Source: Saprospirales bacterium (GTDB lineage: Bacteria > Bacteroidota > Bacteroidia > Chitinophagales > Saprospiraceae). Taken from it: DNA of 64,000 nucleotides. The stretch lies in NCBI GenBank assembly GCA_016711045.1, contig JADJTT010000001.1, positions 372,001 through 436,000 on the forward strand, read 5' to 3'. Below are positions 17,150 to 25,679 of the stretch, piece by piece. Within the stretch, counting starts at the first letter, position 1. Each line of letters begins with the position of its first letter. Position numbers and translations under genes: made by a program. The notes under the pieces were generated by a model. That model ran no database searches. It was given only the letters and a program-made list of their open reading frames with translations, and was not told the DNA's origin.

Positions 17150-17839
17150 TTAGTTTCTGGCGCCGGCGTAGCGGAGCACCAGGTATGCCAGCATGACCAG
17201 CGACGACAAGGCAGCGGATACGTATGTCAAAGCTGCCCATTTCAGGGCATCCTTGGCGCCATCGTATTCAGCCCCATGCGTCATCCCACTGGAATCGAGC
17301 CAGGCCAGCGCCCTCCGGCTTGCATCAAATTCAACCGGCAGGGTAATGAACGCAAACAGCGTCGTTATAGAAAAGGCGATAATGGTGATCAGCATCAACC
17401 CCGGAAAACTGTTGAGCAGCATAAAGGCCAGTAAAAGCAGCCATTGCTGGGCCCGGGCAGCTACATTGACCACAGGCACCAGGGTAGAACGCATTTGCAA
17501 TAAGCTATACGCATTGGCATGTTGCACTGCATGGCCGCATTCGTGCGCCGCAACTGCTGCAGCTGCCACGCTGCGTCCTTCAAATACCGGAGGGCTCAGG
17601 CTAACGGTTTTCGTCAGCGGATTGTAGTGGTCGCTGAGAAAGCCCTGGCCTATCACCACTTTCACATCATAAATCTGGTAGTACCGAAGCATGGCCTCTG
17701 CGATCTCTTGGCCGCTCATTCCATTACGCAAGCCAACCTCGCTGTACTTTTTAAATTTATGCTTCAACCGGTTACTTATGACAAAGCCGATGATCGAAAG
17801 CACCCCGGCTACTGCCATATACACATAATATTCACCCAT
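17150..17839 (-). CDS. YugP-like zinc metallopeptidase, membrane-bound
   Basis: 229 residues. It has an N-terminal helix (about 5-22), a zinc-binding HECGH at 99-103 inside AAHECGHAVQHA, and three further hydrophobic segments at about 120-215. This is the layout of the Zn-dependent YugP family (DUF4342-unrelated, peptidase_Mx-like). The catalytic domain would face the cytoplasm or lie near the inner membrane. Its substrate is unknown. The gene is single, with its own strong terminator. Confidence 0.9.
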   Translation of the reverse strand: MGEYYVYMAVAGVLSIIGFVISNRLKHKFKKYSEVGLRNGMSGQEIAEAMLRYYQIYDVKVVIGQGFLSDHYNPLTKTVSLSPPVFEGRSVAAAAVAAHECGHAVQHANAYSLLQMRSTLVPVVNVAARAQQWLLLLAFMLLNSFPGLMLITIIAFSITTLFAFITLPVEFDASRRALAWLDSSGMTHGAEYDGAKDALKWAALTYVSAALSSLVMLAYLVLRYAGARN

Positions 17840-17921
17840 TGAGAAATGATTTTTAGTTTACAAGTATTAATCAAAACACCTAAACCGCAAAAAAGCTCAG
17901 TGCTAATCGACCAACGTTTCC

Positions 17922-19196
17922 TTAGATCCGATCAAACCCAAGGTAGGAATGCAGCACGGCAGGCATTTTAATGCCTTCGGCATCCTGGTTGTTCTCCAGA
18001 AGCGCCGCCACAATGCGCGCAAGGGCAAGGGCACTGCCATTCAACGAATGAGCCAATTTGTTTTCCTTTCCGTCCCGGAAGCGCAAGCGCATCCGATTGG
18101 TCTGGTACGTTTCAAAGTTAGAGACCGAGCTTACCTCCAGCCACTTTTTCTGCGCAGCAGAGAACACCTCAAAGTCGTAGGTTATGGCAGACGTAAAGCC
18201 CATATCTCCGCCGCATAACCGGAGAATCCGATAGGGAAGTTCCAATTGGTCAAGCAACCCACTCACATGCGCTAACATTTCCTCGAGTGCTGCATAGGAA
18301 TTGTCGGGATGTTCCAGGCGTACGATTTCTACCTTGTCAAACTGGTGCACGCGATTCAGGCCACGTACGTGGGCTCCATAGGAACCGGCTTCCCGGCGAA
18401 AACAGGGCGTGTACCCCGCCATCTTAACGGGAAACTGGGAAGGTTCCAGGATGACGTCGCGGTAAATATTTGTCACCGGTACCTCTGCCGTAGGAATGAG
18501 GTAAAGCTCATCTTCATTCACGTAATACATTTGCCCTTCCTTATCGGGCAACTGCCCTGTTGCACGGGCCGAATCGGCATTGACCATCAACGGGGGTTGT
18601 ATCTCCTCATAGCCGGCTTTGTGTGCCTGGTCGAGGAAGAAGTTGATTAAGGCTCGCTGGAGCTTGGCGCCCTTGTTCCGGTAAACCGGAAATCCCGCTC
18701 CGGTGAGCTTAACCCCCAACTCCAGATCGAATAGGTTATATTTCTTGCCCAAATCCCAATGCGGAAGTGCATCCGCACCAAGGTCGGGAAAAGGCTTTGC
18801 CCAATCGCGGTAAACCTCATTGTCTTCCGGGGTTTTCCCGCGAGGCACTTTTGCATGGGGAATATTCGGAACGGTGAGCAACAACTCCTCGATCTGTTGC
18901 TCGGCCTCCGACAGCGCCGTCTCCAGTTCCTTGCTCGTTTCCTTCAATTGCCCGACCTGCGATTTAACAGCCTCTGCTTCTTCCCGCTTGCCCTGTTGCA
19001 TCAGTTGCCCAATCTCTTTCGAGATGCGGTTGGATTCGGCAAGGATGTTGTCCAGCGAAGTTTTTAAGGAACGGCGTTTTTCATCCCAATCCAGGATATC
19101 ATCGATCACTTTCAGCCCTGCTTCCGAATAATTGCGCACACGCAGCCCTTCGAGCACCTGTTCTTTCTGCTCCCTGATCCGTTTAAGTTCTAACAT
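17922..19196 (-). CDS. serS: Seryl-tRNA synthetase
   Basis: A 424-residue class II synthetase charging tRNA-Ser (and tRNA-Sec where present). The N-terminal antiparallel coiled coil (about 30-105) that grips the tRNA long arm is clear. Motif 2 is seen in FRREAGSYG, and motif 3 in NGSALALARIVAALLENNQ. TAEVPVTN is the serine-site loop. The gene is divergent from rho across a 527-bp region holding a 29-bp perfect hairpin. Confidence 0.98.
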   Translation of the reverse strand: MLELKRIREQKEQVLEGLRVRNYSEAGLKVIDDILDWDEKRRSLKTSLDNILAESNRISKEIGQLMQQGKREEAEAVKSQVGQLKETSKELETALSEAEQQIEELLLTVPNIPHAKVPRGKTPEDNEVYRDWAKPFPDLGADALPHWDLGKKYNLFDLELGVKLTGAGFPVYRNKGAKLQRALINFFLDQAHKAGYEEIQPPLMVNADSARATGQLPDKEGQMYYVNEDELYLIPTAEVPVTNIYRDVILEPSQFPVKMAGYTPCFRREAGSYGAHVRGLNRVHQFDKVEIVRLEHPDNSYAALEEMLAHVSGLLDQLELPYRILRLCGGDMGFTSAITYDFEVFSAAQKKWLEVSSVSNFETYQTNRMRLRFRDGKENKLAHSLNGSALALARIVAALLENNQDAEGIKMPAVLHSYLGFDRI

Positions 19197-19723
19197 TTAG
19201 TAAGTGATTTTGCCAGGTGAAAAGAAGATCCGGCGTACCAACCCCGGATTTTCGTTGTAGATAAGTACTTTGTAACCACAGTTCCTGAAAAACTTATATA
19301 ACCCGGTTGCGCGGGCTGAGCCCGCGCAACCGGGTTATATAAGTTTTTTTGTTTGCAGTGCACAAGTGCCCGCAAGGTATAAAATGTCTCCTTTTTGGTC
19401 AACTGTAAACTTTTAATAGCCCTTTTTGGCATCTTTTTACAAAGATAGTAGTTGGAATAAAAAAAAGGGTGTATTTTTACGCCGTCTAGTCAGACGCACT
19501 GCACTTCTACAGCATTGGGGCTTTTCGAAATGGGGAAGCTTCGCAACTGTCAACTCCTGAAACGATTCCCGCTTTACCATCATTTCATTTGAAGTACGAA
19601 GGGAAGGTACGTGCAAGGGTTATTGCAATGTTAACCATACATGGTACTAGTATTTTGGCTCTCTTACATTATCAACACTCACTTATCACATCTCATTAGC
19701 TAGCTAATTGACGTATTTATTCT
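19197..19723. other. Divergent serS-rho intergenic region
   Basis: 527 bp without a convincing gene. It holds the 29-bp hairpin listed separately. The right half (about 19440-19723) is an unstructured-looking leader upstream of rho. Rho genes are often autoregulated through long leaders in other bacteria, so a leader control region is possible but not shown here. Confidence 0.5.
19288..19348. repeat. 29-bp perfect hairpin between serS and rho
   Basis: Arms 19288-19316 and 19320-19348 are perfectly complementary with a 3-nt loop TGA. The tips are GCGCGGGC and the ends CTTATATAA, followed by T7 on the plus strand. AGTACTTTGTAAC lies 14-24 nt before it, matching the flank of the twin-hairpin element (TACTTTGTAAC). 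It lies in a divergent promoter region rather than after a gene, so an ordinary terminator role is odd. Confidence 0.9.
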
Positions 19724-20062
19724 ATGCTAGATATCCTGCAGTTAAATGACATGCTCGTTCCTGAGCTTCGCGAAATAGCGGAATCGCTTGGGATCAAAGG
19801 GCATCGCAAGCTCAACAAGCAAGATCTGATCTACCAGATCCTGGATCTCCAGGCGCTTGCCGGAGAAGGAAAAAAAACAGCTCCACCTCCTCAGGAGGAT
19901 GACGAGGAAGATATTCCTTCTTTCTTTGATGATCCGGACGAGGAAGATGACCTGACCATTTCTCCCACGGTCAAAGAGGAGGAAGAGGAAAAAGCGCCCC
20001 TTTCCGAGGCGGAAGACGCTGCCAGAAAAAGACGCTCTCCGAAAGCGGGTCCCCCCCAGTGA
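19724..20062 (+). CDS. rho: Rho N-terminal segment, separated from the core by a frameshift
   Basis: 112 codons encode the Rho N-terminal SAP-like helical motif (LNDMLVPELREIAESLGI, with KLNKQDLIYQIL) and an acidic linker rich in Glu and Asp. The frame stops at 20060 directly after a C7 run (20051-20057). Dropping one C joins it to the downstream frame, which is open from 20058 through the Rho core, to give one 558-residue protein. I treat both parts as one gene interrupted by a single-base shift. See the core entry. Confidence 0.85.
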   Translation: MLDILQLNDMLVPELREIAESLGIKGHRKLNKQDLIYQILDLQALAGEGKKTAPPPQEDDEEDIPSFFDDPDEEDDLTISPTVKEEEEEKAPLSEAEDAARKRRSPKAGPPQ

Positions 20063-20117
20063 CGGACCAGCACGCGAAATTCCTGTCCGACGACAGGAAG
20101 AACCGTATAAAGAGAAG

Positions 20118-21401
20118 GTGGAAGAGAAAGAGAAAGAGAAAGAGAAAGAGAAAGAGAGAGTGGAAGTAAGGCGGCAGCACCCCGAGACCCCTTCTCCGGA
20201 AAGGCACAGGGAAAACCCTCCCCCTCCACAGCAACACAGGCAACGGGAAAAACCCGAATCACCCAAGTTTGACATCGACCTGGATGGCGTGATCGAAGGA
20301 GAAGGTATTCTCGAAATGATGCCCGACGGGTATGGTTTCCTTCGTTCTTCCGATTACAACTATCTCACCTCTCCAGACGATATATATGTATCCCCTTCGC
20401 AGATCAAACTTTTTGGGCTGCGCACAGGTGATACAGTTCGGGGCGCCATCCGGCCTCCTAAAGAAGGAGAAAAATATTTCGCCCTGCTTAAGGTCTCCAA
20501 GATCAATGGATTGGACCCGCAGGATATTCGTGACCGGGTCCCGTTTGACTACCTGACCCCGCTTTTCCCCAATGAGAAATTCAAACTCACTTCTTCTCCT
20601 ACGGGGCGGGACTTTGGAAACCGCATCATTGACCTCTTCTCTCCTATCGGGAAAGGTCAGCGGGGATTGATCGTGGCACAACCCAAAACTGGAAAAACGT
20701 TCTTGTTAAAGGACGTAGCCAACGCGATTGCCAAAAACCACCCCGAATGCTACCTCATCGTCCTGCTGATCGATGAACGCCCCGAGGAAGTGACAGATAT
20801 GAAACGCAGCGTAAATGCGGAAGTAATTGCTTCTACATTTGACGAACCCGCCGACAACCACGTCCGCGTGGCGGGTATCGTGCTGGAAAAAGCCAAACGG
20901 CTGGTAGAATGTGGGCATGACGTTTGCATCCTGCTCGACTCGATCACCCGTCTGGCCCGTGCCTACAATACGGTTGCCCCTGCCAGTGGCAAGGTGCTCT
21001 CCGGAGGTGTGGAGGCAAATGCGCTCCACAAACCCAAGAAGTTCTTTGGTGCAGCGCGGAATATTGAAGATGGCGGCTCACTCACGATCCTCGCTACCGC
21101 CCTGATCGATACCGGATCCAAGATGGATGGGGTAATCTTTGAAGAATTCAAAGGTACAGGTAATATGGAGCTTCAACTCGATCGCACCTTGGCCAACAAG
21201 CGCGTCTACCCTGCAGTTGACCTTACCAAGTCCAGCACACGCCGGGAAGACTTGCTGCTCGATAAGGACACGCTCCAACGGATGTTTATCCTGCGCAACC
21301 ACCTTACGGATATGAAGCCGGATGAAGCCATGGAGTTTCTGCGCAATCACATGGTTCAAACCACCAGTAACGAAGAATTTCTCTCCTCCATGAACGGATA
21401 A
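20118..21401 (+). CDS. rho: Transcription termination factor Rho, RNA-binding and ATPase core
   Basis: Hexameric RNA helicase that releases RNA polymerase at Rho-dependent sites. This part begins in a Lys/Glu repeat linker (GAGAAA hexanucleotide repeats, about 20118-20157) and contains the cold-shock-like primary RNA site (GFLRSSDYNYL), Walker A VAQPKTGKT, Walker B VLLIDERPEEV, and the Q and R loops (SITRLARAYN, DTGSKMD). The GTG at 20118 is only the first start-like codon in frame. The true coding frame reads through from the N-terminal segment at 19724 if the C7 run is really C6. Rho proteins of Bacteroidota usually carry such a long charged insert. Confidence 0.93.
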   Translation: MEEKEKEKEKEKERVEVRRQHPETPSPERHRENPPPPQQHRQREKPESPKFDIDLDGVIEGEGILEMMPDGYGFLRSSDYNYLTSPDDIYVSPSQIKLFGLRTGDTVRGAIRPPKEGEKYFALLKVSKINGLDPQDIRDRVPFDYLTPLFPNEKFKLTSSPTGRDFGNRIIDLFSPIGKGQRGLIVAQPKTGKTFLLKDVANAIAKNHPECYLIVLLIDERPEEVTDMKRSVNAEVIASTFDEPADNHVRVAGIVLEKAKRLVECGHDVCILLDSITRLARAYNTVAPASGKVLSGGVEANALHKPKKFFGAARNIEDGGSLTILATALIDTGSKMDGVIFEEFKGTGNMELQLDRTLANKRVYPAVDLTKSSTRREDLLLDKDTLQRMFILRNHLTDMKPDEAMEFLRNHMVQTTSNEEFLSSMNG

Positions 21402-21422
21402 GAAAGAGAAAACGCATAAATA

Positions 21423-21458
21423 AAAAAGGGGCGCGATCGAATGATCGCGCCCCTTTTT
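21423..21458. terminator. Bidirectional terminator between rho and the OmpA lipoprotein gene
   Basis: 16-bp perfect arms (21423-21438 with 21443-21458, GGGGCGCGATC core), loop GAAT, with an A run on the left and a T run on the right. Confidence 0.9.
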
Positions 21459-21475
21459 ATTTCAATTCTCCTCTA

Positions 21476-22240
21476 TTAATTCACAGCGTCGTAAATCTTC
21501 TTCAGATTGGGTTCGAGAACGAACTCCGTTCTGCGGTTGGCTTTACGCGTTTCCATAGATTTCGGATTTTCCGTAACAGCCGGGCTGTACTCGCCGCTAC
21601 CGGCAGCCGTAACCTGAGTGGGCGTTACACCCTGCTTGATCAGTTCACGAACAACAGAAACCGAACGAGCAACACTCAAATCCCAGTTATCAGCAAAAGC
21701 AGCACCTTGCACAAGCGCTGCATCATCGGTATGACCTTCTACCCGGAGGTGCAGATCTGCGTTGCCTTTCAAAATTCCGGCCATTTTAGCAAGGATAGCT
21801 TTGTCGTCTTTGTCCAGACGAGCCGAGCCACTCTTGAAAAGAACCTTTTCAGGCATGGAGATATAGAGCCGTTCGTTGTCTCCATCAACCGTCAGACCAA
21901 GTGCCTGATAATCCGCAAAAGCGGATTCCACTTCGCCTTTCAGGCTTCGGAGTTCTTTCTCTTTCATGTCCACCATTTGCTTGATCTTATCGATCTCGCC
22001 TTTGGTTTTTTCCAGATCGGCCTTAACTGCAGCAATATCCTTGCTAAGGGCATCTTTATCCTGCATCAACTGGGCATTATCCTGCTCCAGTTTTTTAATA
22101 GCATCCTGGCTCTCTGCCAGGGACTTGGCCAAGGCTTCTTTTTCTTCCATCAACATGTTGTATTTCTTGTTGGAAACACAGGAAGAAAACATTACCAGCA
22201 CAGCCAAACTCAAGACGGTAAGTTTAATTGCAAATTTCAT
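21476..22240 (-). CDS. OmpA-family outer-membrane lipoprotein
   Basis: 254 residues. The lipoprotein signal has a lipobox at Cys21 (LVMFSSC). A coiled coil spans about 25-105 with heptad-like Lys/Glu/Leu content. The C-terminal OmpA domain (about 125-245) binds peptidoglycan: VLFKSGSARLDKDD, RVEGHTDD, NWDLSVARS and RRTEF are typical. It would link the outer membrane to the cell wall. The coiled coil is longer than in Pal and similar to Bacteroidota OmpA-like lipoproteins. Confidence 0.94.
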   Translation of the reverse strand: MKFAIKLTVLSLAVLVMFSSCVSNKKYNMLMEEKEALAKSLAESQDAIKKLEQDNAQLMQDKDALSKDIAAVKADLEKTKGEIDKIKQMVDMKEKELRSLKGEVESAFADYQALGLTVDGDNERLYISMPEKVLFKSGSARLDKDDKAILAKMAGILKGNADLHLRVEGHTDDAALVQGAAFADNWDLSVARSVSVVRELIKQGVTPTQVTAAGSGEYSPAVTENPKSMETRKANRRTEFVLEPNLKKIYDAVN

Positions 22241-22328
22241 GTTCTCGCTTTTTGTTAAAGAATTTTTGCGAAGGCTTTCGTTAAGAGGATAGAGTTGACA
22301 TACTTTTTCATTCTACTCAATCCCATGC

Positions 22329-22336
22329 CAAAAGTA
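22329..22336 (-). promoter_or_regulatory. -7 box (TACTTTTG) upstream of the OmpA lipoprotein gene
   Basis: Matches TAnnTTTG on the minus strand, 89 bp upstream of the ATG at 22240. No clear -33 element. Confidence 0.4.
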
Positions 22337-22590
22337 ACAAAAGACAATGAAAAAATGGGGCTTTTACTGATTCAAGTTGCTTTTTTCCTGCACTTTTCAC
22401 TAATAAACTCCCTTGTCATTCTACTTTATAGGACAGACGCCTAAAATGTTCACCTTCACAGATAAAATTTTGCCTGAAATCAGGCGTTCCATACGTGGAC
22501 ATTCCTGAATTTTGTACCTAACCGCTCCCTGCCATATGGAATCGCCGGGTCCCAATCTCCCACTTGTAGAATATTAATTTTATGGCTGCG

Positions 22591-22598
22591 TATATTTG
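22591..22598 (+). promoter_or_regulatory. -7 box (TATATTTG) upstream of purN
   Basis: TATATTTG followed by C matches TAnnTTTG. A TTG about 24 bp upstream (22564-22566) could be the -33 element. It would give an 80-nt leader. Confidence 0.5.
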
Positions 22599-22681
22599 CA
22601 CAGATTGAGGGACCTTAAAACCGAGCAATCTGTCTTTTTTTTTGTTATATATCTGGTCGTTTATCGAAAAAGCCTAACTAC

Positions 22682-23284
22682 GTGGTCCACATAGCCATTT
22701 TTGCATCAGGTACCGGAACAAATGCCCGGAAAATCATGGAGTACTTCGCAAGCTCACCCGAGGTGCGTATCGCGTTGGTCATCTCCAACCGAAAGGATGC
22801 CTTTGTGCTACAAATCGCCGAGGAAAAGGGAATTCCAACCCTTCTTATCAATAAGGAGTCTTTTTATGAAAGCCATGCCCTCCTGGCAGCCCTCCGGGAA
22901 TATTCGATCTCTATGATCGTTCTGGCAGGTTTCCTCTGGCTGATTCCAGGCTATCTGGTCAAGGCTTTTGAGCATAGGATACTCAACATCCACCCGGCTT
23001 TACTCCCTAAATTTGGCGGAAAAGGCATGTATGGTCACCATGTACACGAAGCGGTATTAGCGTCAGGAGAGAAAGAGTCGGGGATTACGATCCACCTCGT
23101 CGACGAAAGATACGACCACGGATCCAATATCTTTCAAGCCCGGTGCCCGGTTGAAGCCACTGACACACCAGATACCGTGGCCAAAAAGGTACAACAACTT
23201 GAACACCATTACTACCCCCAGGTTATCGATGAATACATTCGGGAAAAATTGCCTTTCCTGCTACACAAAACCAACCAGTCATGA
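22682..23284 (+). CDS. purN: Phosphoribosylglycinamide formyltransferase
   Basis: A 200-residue GAR transformylase of purine synthesis, using 10-formyl-THF. The N-terminus AIFASGTGTNARKIMEYF binds GAR. The catalytic triad is visible as Asn102, His104 (NIHPALLPKF) and Asp145 (DERYDHG). The best start is the GTG at 22682, giving MVHIAIFASG. The stop overlaps the start of the next gene by 4 bp (ATGA), so translation is probably coupled. Confidence 0.96.
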   Translation: MVHIAIFASGTGTNARKIMEYFASSPEVRIALVISNRKDAFVLQIAEEKGIPTLLINKESFYESHALLAALREYSISMIVLAGFLWLIPGYLVKAFEHRILNIHPALLPKFGGKGMYGHHVHEAVLASGEKESGITIHLVDERYDHGSNIFQARCPVEATDTPDTVAKKVQQLEHHYYPQVIDEYIREKLPFLLHKTNQS

Positions 23285-25212
23285 TCGCCCAAAAACTTTC
23301 CATTCTTTTTTTATTTGCCATCCTTCTCCCATTGCCCTCTTCCGCTCAAAGCTGGCGTAAAAATGCCAAGGAAGGCGATGCCCTTTTTGGGAAGGGGCTG
23401 TATCTGGAGGCCGCAGATCGTTACCAGGCGGCCTGGGAGCTCAAAACCGGAAAAAAAGACCTGGCCTATAAGGCCGGCGAAGCCTATATGCTGGCTAAAG
23501 ACTATGCTAAAGCCGCCGCCGCCTATGAACAGACCCTTGAAAAGCCCAAAAATTTCCCCCTTGCAGGGCTCAGGTATGCCCGGGCGCTGAAACAAGCCGG
23601 GCAATACGCGGAAGCTAGCAGGACCTTTTCCAGCTTCATCGGCACCTACAAAGGCAGCGATATCGAACAAATGGCCCTCACCATTGAAAATGAAATCCGG
23701 GGTTGTGAGCTCGGCTTGCAGATTCAAAACAACCCGCCCCCAAAAGGAGTCCAGGCCATCCACCTCGGTCCGAATATCAACTCCGCTTACACGGAGTTTG
23801 CGCCGATCCCCTATAGTGAAGATGTCCTATATTTTTCTTCCACCAAAGATGGGCGGGCTCAGATCTATCGCACCCAGAATGCGCAGGGAGAATGGTCTGC
23901 CGCCTCCCTGTCAACTAATTTTCCCGAAATCGAAACCGATCATTTTTGCAACGGCTCGCTTACGCCAGACAACAAGCGTTTTTATTTTACCATTTGCAAG
24001 GCTGAAGAAAAGAAGGGAAAACTGGTATCCCGCTGCGAAATTTATGTCACTAAACGCCAGGGAAATACCTGGTCGCTCCCCGAGCGATTGCGCGACTACG
24101 TGAATCTGGAAGATGCAAACACCACCCATCCCTTTGTGATCTTCAACGGGACTACCGAAATCCTCTATTTCGCTTCCGACAGGCCCGGAGGGTTTGGTGG
24201 AATGGACCTTTGGTATATTACCCGGGATATCAACAGCAAGGATTTCGACTTCACATACCCCGTCAATTGCGGCGCTACCATTAATACGCCAATGGATGAA
24301 ATCACCCCCTATTACGACCTGGAAGAAGCTACCCTCTATTTTGCCTCCAATGGCCACATTTCTATTGGTGGGTTCGACATCCAAAATGCATCCGGTAGCC
24401 GTTCGCAATGGAAAGGAGTAGAAAATGTCGGCCCCCCTTTCAATTCGAGCGCCGACGATTATTACTTCGTCCGTTCTCCCTCCAAACGAATGGGCTTTTT
24501 CGTATCCAACCGCCTTTTTGAATCGGAAAAGACCAGCACGACCAATGAGGATATTTTTCAGTTTTTTTACGAACTCGGCAACTTGTCTGAAGATTACCCA
24601 CTGGTAAGTGGTTATGTATACGACAAACTGACCGGAGAAGTGCTGGTCAGTGTCGATGTGGAAGTGTTCGAAATCACGGAAACAGGCGAGAAATTCCTTA
24701 TCGGGAAAGAGCGTTTTGACGATGGCAATTATTCTTTCTCCTTACTCAACAATCGAAAATACGAGATCACAGCCCGTAAAAATGGGTTTGAACAGGCAAC
24801 TATTACCCTGGAAACGACTGGCCCCCGTCCCTCCGAAAAGGGTTACAGTACGCCCATTTTCATGAATAACCTATCATCCAGCCCCTTGCCCCCACGTGAA
24901 AAAGAAAAGGAATCGCATCCGGCAGTAAAACCCTCCAGCACGACACCACCTGCCACTGACATCGGCACGTATTATCGGGTGCAGGTCAGCGCAGTGAAAA
25001 CTTTCCAGGCTGCACGATTTTCTTCCCTGGAAGATATAGGCCCTATTCTGACGGAAGATATCCCTGGAAGGGGGTTGACACGTGTGATGGTGGGTGGCTT
25101 TACCAGCCTGGAGGAGGCGAAACAAGCACAGGCCGCCCTCACCAAAAAAGGGTTTAAAGGAACGATCATCGTCATATACGAAAACGGGGAGCGTATTCGA
25201 ACCCTTGAATAG
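23281..25212 (+). CDS. PorE-like TPR / PD40-propeller / SPOR envelope protein
   Basis: 643 residues. The order is signal peptide (MIAQKLSILFLF ... SSAQS), TPR-like helices at about 25-150, a PD40 beta-propeller at about 165-435 (YFSSTKDGRAQIYRTQN, LYFASDRPGGFGGMDLWYI), a carboxypeptidase-regulatory-like strand domain at about 440-530, a Pro/Ser-rich linker, and a C-terminal SPOR domain (YYRVQVSAVKTFQAARF to the end). PorE of the T9SS has TPR, PD40 and CRD domains but ends in OmpA; here SPOR replaces it. Both bind peptidoglycan. It is translationally coupled to purN. A role in T9SS or cell-envelope anchoring is inference. Confidence 0.85.
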   Translation: MIAQKLSILFLFAILLPLPSSAQSWRKNAKEGDALFGKGLYLEAADRYQAAWELKTGKKDLAYKAGEAYMLAKDYAKAAAAYEQTLEKPKNFPLAGLRYARALKQAGQYAEASRTFSSFIGTYKGSDIEQMALTIENEIRGCELGLQIQNNPPPKGVQAIHLGPNINSAYTEFAPIPYSEDVLYFSSTKDGRAQIYRTQNAQGEWSAASLSTNFPEIETDHFCNGSLTPDNKRFYFTICKAEEKKGKLVSRCEIYVTKRQGNTWSLPERLRDYVNLEDANTTHPFVIFNGTTEILYFASDRPGGFGGMDLWYITRDINSKDFDFTYPVNCGATINTPMDEITPYYDLEEATLYFASNGHISIGGFDIQNASGSRSQWKGVENVGPPFNSSADDYYFVRSPSKRMGFFVSNRLFESEKTSTTNEDIFQFFYELGNLSEDYPLVSGYVYDKLTGEVLVSVDVEVFEITETGEKFLIGKERFDDGNYSFSLLNNRKYEITARKNGFEQATITLETTGPRPSEKGYSTPIFMNNLSSSPLPPREKEKESHPAVKPSSTTPPATDIGTYYRVQVSAVKTFQAARFSSLEDIGPILTEDIPGRGLTRVMVGGFTSLEEAKQAQAALTKKGFKGTIIVIYENGERIRTLE

Positions 25213-25224
25213 CGCAATACCATT

Positions 25225-25674
25225 TTAAAGCACAACCACCCTGGATGCTATTTCCGGATACTCTTCCAGGAATATCCGCCAGCGGGAACGACTGCCCAGA
25301 AAGACGATGCGACGCCCAAAGCTACCCGGCGTCTTGAGATGAATATATACGATGGGAAAGGAGAGAAACTGCTGCTGCACCAGCTTTTCCACGCTACTCC
25401 AAGGGTAGCGAACGGATTTGAAATAGTTGGTAGCGAAAATAAACTCATGGTCCATCTCCACCCGTTTGAGTTTCAAAAGGGTGAAGTATAACAGTCCTGC
25501 CCCGGTGAGGAAAAACACGGTTATGCCCAGCCGGATATCCCAATTCGACAGGACGCCTCCTTTCTCTGGGGATACGATCCAGGCACTGAAAGTCAGCAAG
25601 CCAAAAAACACCAGCCAAAAGGTGGGGAAAAATATCCTGAGCGGCAGGGTTAAGTTGGAGGATACTTGCTGCAT
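25225..25674 (-). CDS. Two-helix membrane protein with PH-like tail
   Basis: 149 residues with two hydrophobic helices (about 12-32 and 46-64) and a hydrophilic beta-rich C-terminal part containing YPWSSVEKLVQQ and IVYIHLKTPG. This layout resembles small bacterial PH-domain (YdbT/YcxB-like) membrane proteins. The family is not certain. It starts 5 bp after the stop of tatC on the same strand, so it is likely co-transcribed with it. Confidence 0.65.
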   Translation of the reverse strand: MQQVSSNLTLPLRIFFPTFWLVFFGLLTFSAWIVSPEKGGVLSNWDIRLGITVFFLTGAGLLYFTLLKLKRVEMDHEFIFATNYFKSVRYPWSSVEKLVQQQFLSFPIVYIHLKTPGSFGRRIVFLGSRSRWRIFLEEYPEIASRVVVL

Positions 25675-25679
25675 AGATA

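Larger units (their letters stand above)
22241..22681. other. Divergent region between OmpA lipoprotein gene and purN
   Basis: About 440 bp with no credible gene. It holds a minus-strand -7 box (22329-22336) and a plus-strand -7 box (22591-22598). Nothing else is recognised. Confidence 0.5.

Noticed and set aside
20112..20157. GAGAAA repeats as a separate satellite
   Set aside because: They encode the Lys/Glu linker of Rho and remain in frame.
19742..20275. Minus-strand low-complexity Ser/Phe-rich frame in the rho N-terminus
   Set aside because: Composed of the reverse of GAGAAA repeats and acidic codons; not a protein.
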